Shown here one piece after another: positions 50,739-57,613 of a DNA stretch of 64,000 nt (the stretch's first letter is position 1; every line of letters begins with the position of its first letter). The stretch covers positions 226,045-290,044 of the forward strand of contig DASSHI010000001.1 of assembly GCA_035693025.1 (NCBI GenBank), in the 5' to 3' direction. The position numbers and the translations under genes were made by a program. The notes below the pieces were generated by a model. It saw nothing but the letters and a program-made list of their open reading frames with translations. It made no database searches and was not told the origin of the DNA. Source of the stretch: VRUE01 sp035693025 (GTDB lineage Bacteria; Actinomycetota; Thermoleophilia; Solirubrobacterales; 70-9).

Positions 50739-51733
50739 GCCCCGCGCTGGTCAGTGGCGCCCATGGCTTCGTCGGCTCCCATCTGGCGCGGGCGCTGCTC
50801 GAGCGGGGAGACGCGGTGCGCGTGTTGGATCGCCCGGCGCCACGGCTCGCCGACGTCGGCGGGGAACGGCTCTCCGGCCTCGACCTGCTGGGCATTCGGG
50901 ACGAGGTCGAGCTGGTCGAGGCCGACCTGCGCGACGCGGCGGCGGTGGCCGCGGCCGTTACCGGGGCCGACTCGGTCTTCCACCTCGCCGCGCAGACGAT
51001 CGTCAGCGTCGCCCGCGAATCGCCGCTGGAGACCTTCGAGGTAAACGTGCGGGGCGCCTGGAACGTCTTCGAAGCCTGCCGCGAGCATGGGGTCGGGCGA
51101 ATCGTCTTCGCCTCCTCCGACAAGGCCTACGGCTCCAGTCCGCAGCTGCCCTACCGGGAGGATTTCCCGCTGCGCGCCGCCTACCCCTACGACGCGAGCA
51201 AGGCGGCGGCGGACACGATCGCCCGCAGCTATGCAAATGCCTACGGCCTGCCGCTGGCGGTGACCCGGTTCGCCAACGTCTACGGCGGCGGCGACCTCAA
51301 CTTCTCCCGCCTGATCCCCGAGACGACGATCGCGCTGCTCGACGGGCGCGCCCCGGTGATCCGCTCCGACGGCAGTCCCGAGCGCGACTTTCTCCACGTC
51401 GACGACGCGGTCTCCGCCTATCTCGCGATCGCCGCGGCGCTCGGGGACGGGGCGGCCGGGGAGGCCTTCAACGCCGGTGGCGAACGGCCGCACTCGGTGC
51501 GCGAGGTGGTCGGGCTGATCGCCGCCGCGGCCGGCGGTGGGATCGCCCCCGACTTCCGCGGCGAGGGCAATCCCGAGGGCGAGATCGACCGCCAGTTCGT
51601 CGACTCGACCAAGCTGCGCGAGCTGACCGGGTGGCGCCCGCAGGTGGAGCTCGAGGACGGCCTGCGGCGCACGCTCGCCTGGTACCGAGAGCACCCCAAG
51701 GCCCGCCCCGAGAAGACCGCCGTAGAGGTTTGA
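50735..51733 (+). CDS. NAD-dependent epimerase/dehydratase (CDP-glucose 4,6-dehydratase-like)
   Basis: 332 residues from TTG at 50735; longer upstream frame overlaps rfbF. Extended SDR: VSGAHGFVGSHLARALLE (NAD motif), VFHLAAQTIV, FASSDKAYGSS, and catalytic YPYDASKAAAD. RfbG-like by context with the cytidylyltransferase; this pair opens pathways to 3,6-dideoxy or branched sugars. Odd: the last four codons and stop (Ala-Val-Glu-Val-TGA) are the left arm of the 45-bp dispersed palindrome, so the element has replaced or extended the native C-terminus. Confidence 0.8.
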   Translation: MSPALVSGAHGFVGSHLARALLERGDAVRVLDRPAPRLADVGGERLSGLDLLGIRDEVELVEADLRDAAAVAAAVTGADSVFHLAAQTIVSVARESPLETFEVNVRGAWNVFEACREHGVGRIVFASSDKAYGSSPQLPYREDFPLRAAYPYDASKAAADTIARSYANAYGLPLAVTRFANVYGGGDLNFSRLIPETTIALLDGRAPVIRSDGSPERDFLHVDDAVSAYLAIAAALGDGAAGEAFNAGGERPHSVREVVGLIAAAAGGGIAPDFRGEGNPEGEIDRQFVDSTKLRELTGWRPQVELEDGLRRTLAWYREHPKARPEKTAVEV

Positions 51734-51762
51734 TCCGCTATGCGGTTGAAACCTCTACGGCG
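51718..51762. repeat. 45-bp dispersed palindrome, copy 3
   Basis: Left arm CGCCGTAGAGGTTTGA is identical to copy 1; the right arm has one mismatch; loop TCCGCTATGCGGT. Same length and orientation as copy 1. It contains the stop codon of the epimerase gene. Confidence 0.9.
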
Positions 51763-51769
51763 CTCGCTC

Positions 51770-51775
51770 TAGCCT
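51770..51775 (+). promoter_or_regulatory. Putative -10 box for leaderless SRAP mRNA
   Basis: TAGCCT lies 8 nt before the ATG at 51784, right after the palindrome; no ribosome binding site. Confidence 0.45.
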
Positions 51776-51783
51776 GACTTCCC

Positions 51784-52584
51784 ATGTGCGGGCGCTTCAC
51801 GGTTACTGCGAAGGACACGAAGACGATCGCCGATCGCTTCCAGGTCGAGCTCGAACGCTCGCTGGAGCGCAATTCGTCCGGTGAGGCGCCGCCGCCGTCC
51901 AAGGAGCGGGCGAAGAAAGCGGAGTCGGGACTGGGGCGCTTCAACGTCGCCCCGACCCAGGAGGTGCTGACGGTGCGCTCCTCGCCCGATCCGGACGAGG
52001 CCGCCGGGGGCGAGCGCGAGGCGCGGCTGATGCGCTGGGGCCTGGTGCCCCGCTGGGCCAAGGACCTCAAGGTCGGCTACCGGATGATCAACGCCAAAGC
52101 CGAGAACCTCGAATCGAGCCGCGCCTATTCGCCGCTGGTCGGCAAGTTCCGCCATCGCTGCCTGATCGTCGCCGACGGCTTCTACGAGTGGATGAAGGCG
52201 GAGGACCCCAAGCAGCCGCGCCAGCCGTGGCGCTTCACGGTCGACGGCGGCGAGCCCTTCGCCTTCGCGGGGCTCTGCACGCGCAAGGAGTGGGGCGAGG
52301 AGGAGGATCGGGGCTTCGAGGACGGCTGGCTCTACAGCTGCACGATCGTGACGACGACGCCGAATCAGGTAGTCGCGCCGGTCCACGACCGGATGCCGGC
52401 GATCCTGCCGAGCGCCGACGCCGAGGCCGCCTGGCTGCGCCCCGACCTCAGTGCCGCCGACGCGATCGCGATGTGCGCCCCCCTGCCGGCCTCGCGCATG
52501 CAGGGTGCCCCGGCCAACCCCAAGCTGAACAAAGTGGGCAAGAGGATAGAGGGGCCGGAGCTGCTGGTGGCGCCGCGGGGCTAG
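51784..52584 (+). CDS. SRAP/YedK-HMCES family protein (abasic-site crosslinking)
   Basis: 266 residues. SRAP proteins form a stable covalent link between Cys-2 and abasic sites in single-stranded DNA. Key residues are visible: MCGRFT (Cys-2 after Met removal), Asn in RFNVAPTQ, Glu in VADGFYEW and His in PVHDRMPAIL. An insert of ~25 residues rich in Glu, Pro and Lys (~30-55) is longer than in E. coli YedK. The gene converges with the antiporter gene; the stops overlap by 4 nt. Confidence 0.92.
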   Translation: MCGRFTVTAKDTKTIADRFQVELERSLERNSSGEAPPPSKERAKKAESGLGRFNVAPTQEVLTVRSSPDPDEAAGGEREARLMRWGLVPRWAKDLKVGYRMINAKAENLESSRAYSPLVGKFRHRCLIVADGFYEWMKAEDPKQPRQPWRFTVDGGEPFAFAGLCTRKEWGEEEDRGFEDGWLYSCTIVTTTPNQVVAPVHDRMPAILPSADAEAAWLRPDLSAADAIAMCAPLPASRMQGAPANPKLNKVGKRIEGPELLVAPRG

Positions 52585-54377
52585 GTCTCCGGCACGATCA
52601 ACACCGCCGCGCCGGCCGGTGGCTCGGGCGGGTCCGCCAACAGCTCCCACGAGCTTGCCGGCATCACGCAGAGCTCGTCGGGGGCGAGCCGGTCGACGGC
52701 GGTGTCGCCGTCGGCGCCGAGGCGAGCGGCGAGCTTGGCGGCGAGCTGTGAGGCGCTCGAGTTGCCGTTGGGGGTGAAGCGGACGCGGCGCACCCTCGCC
52801 GCCTCGCCGATCAGGATCGCGACCGGAGCCGGCGTCGCTGCCGCGACCGCCTCCCCGGCGGTGCCGAAGGCGGACGCAGCCGAGGGACGCTGGCCGACGA
52901 GGACGAGCGAGGCTCGGTCGGCGGAGGCGGCGTTGACGATGCCTTCGGGCAGCGAGTCGTGGACGAGCAGCTGTGGCTCGGCGTCGATGTCGGCGGCGAA
53001 AGCGGCGGCGCTCAGCTCCGACAGCAACGGCTGGCGCGAATGCGCTTCGGCCGCCGGGCTGGACAGCAGGCCATGGACCACGCCGCTGTCCGGCGCGGCG
53101 ATCCGCGCCGCTACAGCGAAGGCGAGCGGCGCCTGAGCCGGGTCCTCGAGCGCCACCAGGACCCGATGCCCGAGCCGGTCCTCGACTCCCGGCGGGGGCA
53201 CTCGCCTGACCGCGCGCTCGACCAGCAGCGTGCCGACGACGATCGAGGCGAGGATCAGCACCAGGACCGCGTTGACCACCGCCTGGTCGAAGAGGCCGAT
53301 GTCGAAGCCGACGATCGTCGCCGCCAGCGCCGCGGCGGCCTGCGGCACGGTCAGCCCCAGCATCAGCTGGGCCTGCGCGCCGCTGTAGCCGAAGGCCGCC
53401 TTGCCGATCGCGGATGCGATCGCCTTGCCGCCGATGCTGGCGAGGATGAAGAGCCCGGCCAGCTTCAACGCCTCGCCGCTGACCATCACCGCCGGGTCGA
53501 GCAGCATCCCGACCGAGACGAGGAAGATCGGCACGAACACGGCCGAGCCGAAGAAGTCGATCCGGTCCATCAGGGGGCCTTCGTTGGGGACGAGGCGGTT
53601 GAGCGCGAGCCCGGCGAAGAAGGCGCCGACGATCCCCTCGATGCCGAAGCTGTCGGCGAGCACCGCTGCGGCGAGGAAGCAGGCGACGGCGAGCAGGTAG
53701 CGGACGATCCGATCGGTGCCCAGGTAGCGGAAGGCCAGCCGGGCCAGCCGTGGAAGCAGGCCGAGGGTGAAGGCGACGAGGACGAGCAGGCCGATCACGA
53801 TCTGGGCGGCGATCGAGACCGACGAGCCGCCCGCCAGCTCGGAGCTGGAGACCGCGGCGAGGACGATCAGCGAAGCGGTGTCGGTGAGCACGGTGGCGCC
53901 GACGGCGGTGGCGACGCCACGGTCGGCGGAGAGGCCGGCCCCGCGGGCGGCCGGATAGAGGAGCAGCGTGTGCGAGGAGAGCAGCGAGCCGAGCAGCAGC
54001 GAGGCCGCCAGGTCCCAGCCGAGCCCGAGGCCGACGGCGACGCCGAGGCCCATCGGCACGATGAAGGTGACCGCGCCGAAGCCGATCACCGAGTTGCGGT
54101 GAACTCGGACCAGGCCGAGGTCGAGCTCGACGCCGGCGACGAACATCAGGTAGAGCAGTCCCAGCTGGCCCAGCTCGGGAACGGTGGTGTTGCCGGCGCC
54201 GATCAGGTCGAGGCCGTGGGGGCCGATCGCGAAGCCGCCGACGAGCAGGCCGATGATGCCCGGGGCCCTGGCCCGCTGCATCAGCGGCGGCCCGACGATG
54301 ACGACGGCGAAGAGGATCAGGAACTCCCAGGCGGCGCCGCTGGGGGAGTGGACGGAGATCGATGCGAGCGCGGTCAT
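52581..54377 (-). CDS. CPA2-type cation:proton antiporter with UspA-like C-terminal region
   Basis: 598 residues. Twelve or so membrane helices over residues ~15-395 (Na_H_Exchanger fold: GIIGLLVGGFAIGPHGL, FVAGVELDLGLVR, ATVLTDTASLIVLA with the conserved Asp, GFDIGLFDQAVVNAV). A cytoplasmic region (~400-598) has two UspA-like halves (HRVLVALEDPAQAPLAFAVA; SLVLVGQRPSAASAFG), a likely nucleotide- or stress-sensing module. The start ATG overlaps the stop of the binding-protein gene, so the two are co-translated. Ion specificity (Na or K) cannot be read. Confidence 0.85.
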   Translation of the reverse strand: MTALASISVHSPSGAAWEFLILFAVVIVGPPLMQRARAPGIIGLLVGGFAIGPHGLDLIGAGNTTVPELGQLGLLYLMFVAGVELDLGLVRVHRNSVIGFGAVTFIVPMGLGVAVGLGLGWDLAASLLLGSLLSSHTLLLYPAARGAGLSADRGVATAVGATVLTDTASLIVLAAVSSSELAGGSSVSIAAQIVIGLLVLVAFTLGLLPRLARLAFRYLGTDRIVRYLLAVACFLAAAVLADSFGIEGIVGAFFAGLALNRLVPNEGPLMDRIDFFGSAVFVPIFLVSVGMLLDPAVMVSGEALKLAGLFILASIGGKAIASAIGKAAFGYSGAQAQLMLGLTVPQAAAALAATIVGFDIGLFDQAVVNAVLVLILASIVVGTLLVERAVRRVPPPGVEDRLGHRVLVALEDPAQAPLAFAVAARIAAPDSGVVHGLLSSPAAEAHSRQPLLSELSAAAFAADIDAEPQLLVHDSLPEGIVNAASADRASLVLVGQRPSAASAFGTAGEAVAAATPAPVAILIGEAARVRRVRFTPNGNSSASQLAAKLAARLGADGDTAVDRLAPDELCVMPASSWELLADPPEPPAGAAVLIVPET

Positions 54378-55195
54378 CGCGTGGTGCGCAGGAGGGGAAG
54401 GGCGTGTTCGGCGTCAGCGGCCTCCGGGCCGACCCATTCTTCGAGCAGGTCGTGGATCGTTTCATCGGCGACGAAGGAGCGCAGCGCCGAGTCGACCGCT
54501 TCGGTGTTATCCGAGCCCTTCGGCAGCGCGGCGGCGATCTCCTCGGGGTTCGGCAGTTGCGCCACCGCTTCGAACCTGCCCCCCGATTCGTCGGCTATGG
54601 CGACGGCCAGCGGCAGGTCGAAGAGGACGGCTTCGACCCTTCCGGCTTCGAGCGCGGCCAGCATCTGTTCCTGGCGGTCATAGATCCGCAGCGGCTCTTC
54701 GGGCGCGATCCGTTCCGAGATCGTGTTGACGAAGGTGGTCGCCCGCACCGCCCCCCAGCGCAGTTCCTGGGCGCTCGCCAGGTCCGGGACCTCGGTGCCG
54801 CTGCGAACGACCGCGGTCGGGGGCGCATCGAGGTAGGGGGAGGAGAAGTCGAGTGCTTCTTCGCGTTCCTCCGTGGGGGTGATCACGGCGAGCGCCAGGT
54901 CGGCTCCGCCGAGATCGCCGGCGACGATGCGGTGAAAGTGCACGACCTCGATCCGGACGCGGTCGAGTTCGAAGCGTTCGGCGAGCCGGCGGGCCAGCTC
55001 GTATTCGAAGCCCCCGGTCGGCTTGGTGGCCGTGCCCTCCCAGAAGCCGGCCGTGGGCACGCTGGACGTGGCCACCGTGAGGACGCCGGGGTGGACCGGG
55101 GTGAACTCGCCCGCCGAGCCCGAGATGGAGCCGCAGCCACCCAGGACGAGGGTTACGCCGAGAGCAAGCGTTGCTGCGACGATGAGCCGGCGCAG
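54374..55195 (-). CDS. Amino-acid-type solute-binding lipoprotein, no ABC partner
   Basis: 273 residues from a proposed CTG start at 55195, because no ATG, GTG or TTG lies near the signal peptide while AGGAG stands 5 nt upstream. Signal peptide ends in the lipobox LVLGGC. The mature part is a family-3 (glutamate/polar amino acid) binding protein: KPTGGFEYELARRLAERF, VVHFHRIVAGDLGGADLALAVITPTEEREEALDFSSPYLDAP and AALEAGRVEAVLFDLPLA. No permease or ATPase gene is near; instead the gene is fused by ATGA overlap to an antiporter. Confidence 0.75.
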   Translation of the reverse strand: MRRLIVAATLALGVTLVLGGCGSISGSAGEFTPVHPGVLTVATSSVPTAGFWEGTATKPTGGFEYELARRLAERFELDRVRIEVVHFHRIVAGDLGGADLALAVITPTEEREEALDFSSPYLDAPPTAVVRSGTEVPDLASAQELRWGAVRATTFVNTISERIAPEEPLRIYDRQEQMLAALEAGRVEAVLFDLPLAVAIADESGGRFEAVAQLPNPEEIAAALPKGSDNTEAVDSALRSFVADETIHDLLEEWVGPEAADAEHALPLLRTTR

Positions 55196-55203
55196 GGCTG
55201 CTC

Positions 55204-55923
55204 CTAGCTGCCCAGAGAGCCGGCGGTGCGCACGGTCGCCGAGCCGCTGTTGTTTTCGAGCCTGCAGGAGATGCGTGCCGCCGGGGGGCCGGTGGCACGC
55301 CAGAAGGAGGCGAAACCGAGTTTCAGCGGTGCGCTCGGGCGGCCCTGGGGGAGGCCCCACTGCCATTCCTGGGACGAGGTCCGGTGAGGCGCCCAGCTGA
55401 CGACGACGCCGGGCAGTTCGGTGAAGGCGGGAAATGCGTCTTCGAATTCCAGCGACGCGTATTCGGCGCCGCGGACGGGGAACCTGATGCCGACGCTGCC
55501 GGGGACGTCCTGCTTGGTCAGGTTGTATTCGCCGCTGGAGCGGGGGAAGGCGCCGCGGCTGTTCACGGTGCGGCCGAGTTCGGAGCCGGGGCCGCCGCGC
55601 ATGAGGCAGCGCACCCGCGCCTGGCCCACCGCGGAGCCCGCGTCGATCGTCAACACCGCGGTAGCCCTGTAGACCCGTTCGCCGTTGACGTTTTTTTCGG
55701 TCGAGCGCAGCCCGGCATCGCCGAGCTGCATCGAGCCACCGTCCGGAATCGAGGCGGGCCGCGAATCGGCGATCTTCGCTTCCTTTTCGAATTCGAGCGC
55801 GACCGACGACCCTCCCGCCGATTCGGTCGCCAGCAGAGCCGCGGCGATCGTGGCGATCACCCCGACGACGATCACGACGATCGCACCCCGCGGCGGGCGA
55901 GTCTCGGTGAGAAGGCTCAGCAT
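55204..55923 (-). CDS. Membrane-anchored protein of unknown function
   Basis: 239 residues from ATG at 55923, two nt after the 3' end of tRNA-Arg (a GTG one codon earlier lies on the tRNA end). One N-terminal membrane helix (GAIVVIVVGVIATIAAALLA, ~residues 13-32) and an extracytoplasmic beta-rich domain. GAA/AAA codons are frequent. I do not recognise the family. 8 nt before the CTG of the binding protein, so it is first in a three-gene operon with that protein and the antiporter. Confidence 0.6.
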   Translation of the reverse strand: MLSLLTETRPPRGAIVVIVVGVIATIAAALLATESAGGSSVALEFEKEAKIADSRPASIPDGGSMQLGDAGLRSTEKNVNGERVYRATAVLTIDAGSAVGQARVRCLMRGGPGSELGRTVNSRGAFPRSSGEYNLTKQDVPGSVGIRFPVRGAEYASLEFEDAFPAFTELPGVVVSWAPHRTSSQEWQWGLPQGRPSAPLKLGFASFWRATGPPAARISCRLENNSGSATVRTAGSLGS

Positions 55924-55925
55924 CA

Positions 55926-55999
55926 CGCGCCCGGCAGGATTCGAACCTGCGGCCTCCGCCTCCGGAGGGCGGCGCTCTATCCAGCTGAGCTACGGGCGC
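55926..55999 (-). tRNA. tRNA-Arg (anticodon CCG)
   Basis: 74-nt cloverleaf on the minus strand: acceptor GCGCCCG/CGGGCGC, D arm GCTC...GAGC, anticodon stem CCGCC/GGCGG with loop CTCCGGA, T arm GCAGG TTCGAAT CCTGC, discriminator G. CCA is not encoded. It reads CGG. An RNase Z gene lies 27 bp away in the opposite direction. Confidence 0.97.
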
Positions 56000-56012
56000 T
56001 CGCCATGCAGCT

Positions 56013-56018
56013 TATCCT
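56013..56018 (+). promoter_or_regulatory. Putative -10 box for leaderless rnz mRNA
   Basis: TATCCT lies 8 nt before the ATG at 56027 and there is no ribosome binding site. It is in the 27-bp gap shared with the divergent tRNA-Arg. Confidence 0.45.
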
Positions 56019-56026
56019 CGCGGCCC

Positions 56027-56986
56027 ATGGATCTCTCGGTCGCTTTTCTCGGCACGGGTGGCGCCGTGCCGTCGGCGCGGCGCAATACCGCGAGCGTGCT
56101 CGTCGCGCGCGGTGGCGAACGGCTGCTGTTCGACTGCGGGGAGGGGACGCAGCGACAGATGCAGCGCTCGCTCGGCCTGGTCCAGGTCGATTCGATCTAC
56201 TTCACTCACTTCCACGCCGACCACTTCCTCGGCCTGCCGGGGCTGTTGAAGACGTACGACCTGACCGAGCGCGAGAAGCCGCTGACCATCTATGGGCCGC
56301 GGGGCCTGCGCGACCTCTTCCAGAGCATGGCCAGGGTGATCGGCAGGGTCGGCTATCGCTTCGAGCTGATCGAACTCGAGCCCGGCGACGCGATTCCTCT
56401 CGAGAACGCCGTGGTGCGCTCCTTCCCGGTCGAGCACAGCGCCCGCGCTTTCGGCTACGCCCTGGTCGAGGAGAAGCGCCCCGGGCGCTTCGACCCCGAG
56501 ACTGCGAAGCGCCTCGGGGTCCGCGAAGGCCCCGATTTCGCCACCCTGCAGCGAGGGGAGCCGGTTCAGGGCTCGCTCGGGCCGGTGCGCCCTGACGACG
56601 TGATGGGCGAGTCCCGTCCCGGCCGGACCGTGGTCTTCACCGGCGACACGGCGCCCTGCCACGCCACGGTCGAGGCGGCGCGGGGCGCGGAGCTGCTCGT
56701 CCACGACGCGAGCTTCTCCGAGGAGGAGGCCCAGCGCGCCGCCGACACCGGCCACTCGACCGTCGGCCAGGCCGCCGCCGTCGCCCGCGAGGCCGAGGTC
56801 GAGCTGCTCGCCCTCGTCCACATCTCCTCCCGCTACCACGTCGGCAAGGTCCTCGACGAGGCCCGCGAGGTCTTCGAGCCCACCGTCGCCCCCCGCGACT
56901 TCGACCTGATCGAGATCCCCTTCCCGGAGAGGGGTCAGCCCGAGCTCGTGCAAAACGGAGCACGCGACAGAGACGCACCGGGGTAG
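56027..56986 (+). CDS. rnz: Ribonuclease Z
   Basis: 319 residues from ATG at 56027; the frame is open upstream through the antisense of the tRNA but those codons are a shadow. Endonuclease that cuts 3' trailers from tRNA precursors, required where CCA is not encoded. Features: VAFLGTGGAVPSARRNTAS, the zinc motif FTHFHADHFLGLPGLL (HxHxDH), FPVEHSARAFGYAL, VVFTGDTAPC and a late LVHISSRY. The exosite arm typical of tRNase Z falls around residues 150-190. The tail after residue ~300 is short and acidic/polar. Confidence 0.95.
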   Translation: MDLSVAFLGTGGAVPSARRNTASVLVARGGERLLFDCGEGTQRQMQRSLGLVQVDSIYFTHFHADHFLGLPGLLKTYDLTEREKPLTIYGPRGLRDLFQSMARVIGRVGYRFELIELEPGDAIPLENAVVRSFPVEHSARAFGYALVEEKRPGRFDPETAKRLGVREGPDFATLQRGEPVQGSLGPVRPDDVMGESRPGRTVVFTGDTAPCHATVEAARGAELLVHDASFSEEEAQRAADTGHSTVGQAAAVAREAEVELLALVHISSRYHVGKVLDEAREVFEPTVAPRDFDLIEIPFPERGQPELVQNGARDRDAPG

Positions 56987-57018
56987 GGCCGCCGCCCCCG
57001 CTGCTACTCTGAGCACCG

Positions 57019-57051
57019 TCCTTTAACCCGGTCCCGTGAGGCCAGTAAGGA
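57019..57051 (+). promoter_or_regulatory. PyrR-binding hairpin masking the pyrR ribosome site
   Basis: Lower stem TCCTT (57019-57023) with AAGGA (57047-57051), internal loop, upper stem GGTC (57030-57033) with GGCC (57040-57043), hexaloop CCGTGA. The 3' arm AAGGA is the Shine-Dalgarno of pyrR. Mycobacterial PyrR is known to repress translation by binding such a hairpin when UMP is high; the same is inferred here. Confidence 0.8.
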
Positions 57052-57058
57052 GCGAATT

Positions 57059-57613
57059 TTGAGTGAGAAGGTCGTGCTCGAGCGCGACGACCTGCGGCGA
57101 ACGCTACGGCGGATCGCCCACGAGATCGCCGAGGCCAACCCGGAGCCTGAGCGTCTCGCGATCGTCGGCATCCATACCCGTGGGGCATTCCTCGCCCGCC
57201 GGTTGCATGCGCTGATCGGCGAGCTGACCGAGGCCGAGACGCCGATCGGCGATCTCGACATCTCCTTCTATCGCGACGACGTCGGCGCCAAGTCGCCTGC
57301 CGACCAGCCGGTCGTCCACTCCTCCCACATCGACTTCGATCTCACCGGCCGCACCGTCGTCCTCGTCGACGACGTGCTCTTCACCGGTCGCACGGTGCGC
57401 GCCGCGATCGACGCCCTCTTCGACTACGGCCGGCCGCAGCGGGTCCAGCTCGCGGTCCTCTGCGACCGCGGCCATCGCGAGCTGCCGATCCGGCCCGACT
57501 ACGTCGGCAAGAACCTGCCGACGGCGCGCGGCGAGCGGGTCAACGTGCGGCTCGAAGAGACCGACGAGGTCGATCGGGTCACGATCTCCGAGCCGGTGGA
57601 GGCGGCGGCATGA
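57059..57613 (+). CDS. pyrR: PyrR, pyr-operon regulator/uracil phosphoribosyltransferase
   Basis: 184 residues, TTG start 6 nt after AAGGAG. RNA-binding regulator with uracil phosphoribosyltransferase fold. PRPP-binding motif VVLVDDVLFTGRTVRAA (~residues 101-117), IVGIHTRGAFLARRL and PIGDLDISFYRDDV are all typical; the C-terminal GHRELPIRPDYVGKNLPT is a PyrR hallmark. First gene of the pyr operon, with the hairpin upstream as its own target. Confidence 0.96.
   Translation: MSEKVVLERDDLRRTLRRIAHEIAEANPEPERLAIVGIHTRGAFLARRLHALIGELTEAETPIGDLDISFYRDDVGAKSPADQPVVHSSHIDFDLTGRTVVLVDDVLFTGRTVRAAIDALFDYGRPQRVQLAVLCDRGHRELPIRPDYVGKNLPTARGERVNVRLEETDEVDRVTISEPVEAAA

Noticed and set aside
51769..54465. 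~900-codon minus-strand frame through the SRAP and antiporter genes
   Set aside because: Out of frame with the antiporter, which has clear membrane helices and family motifs; the long frame is Arg/Ala-rich noise.
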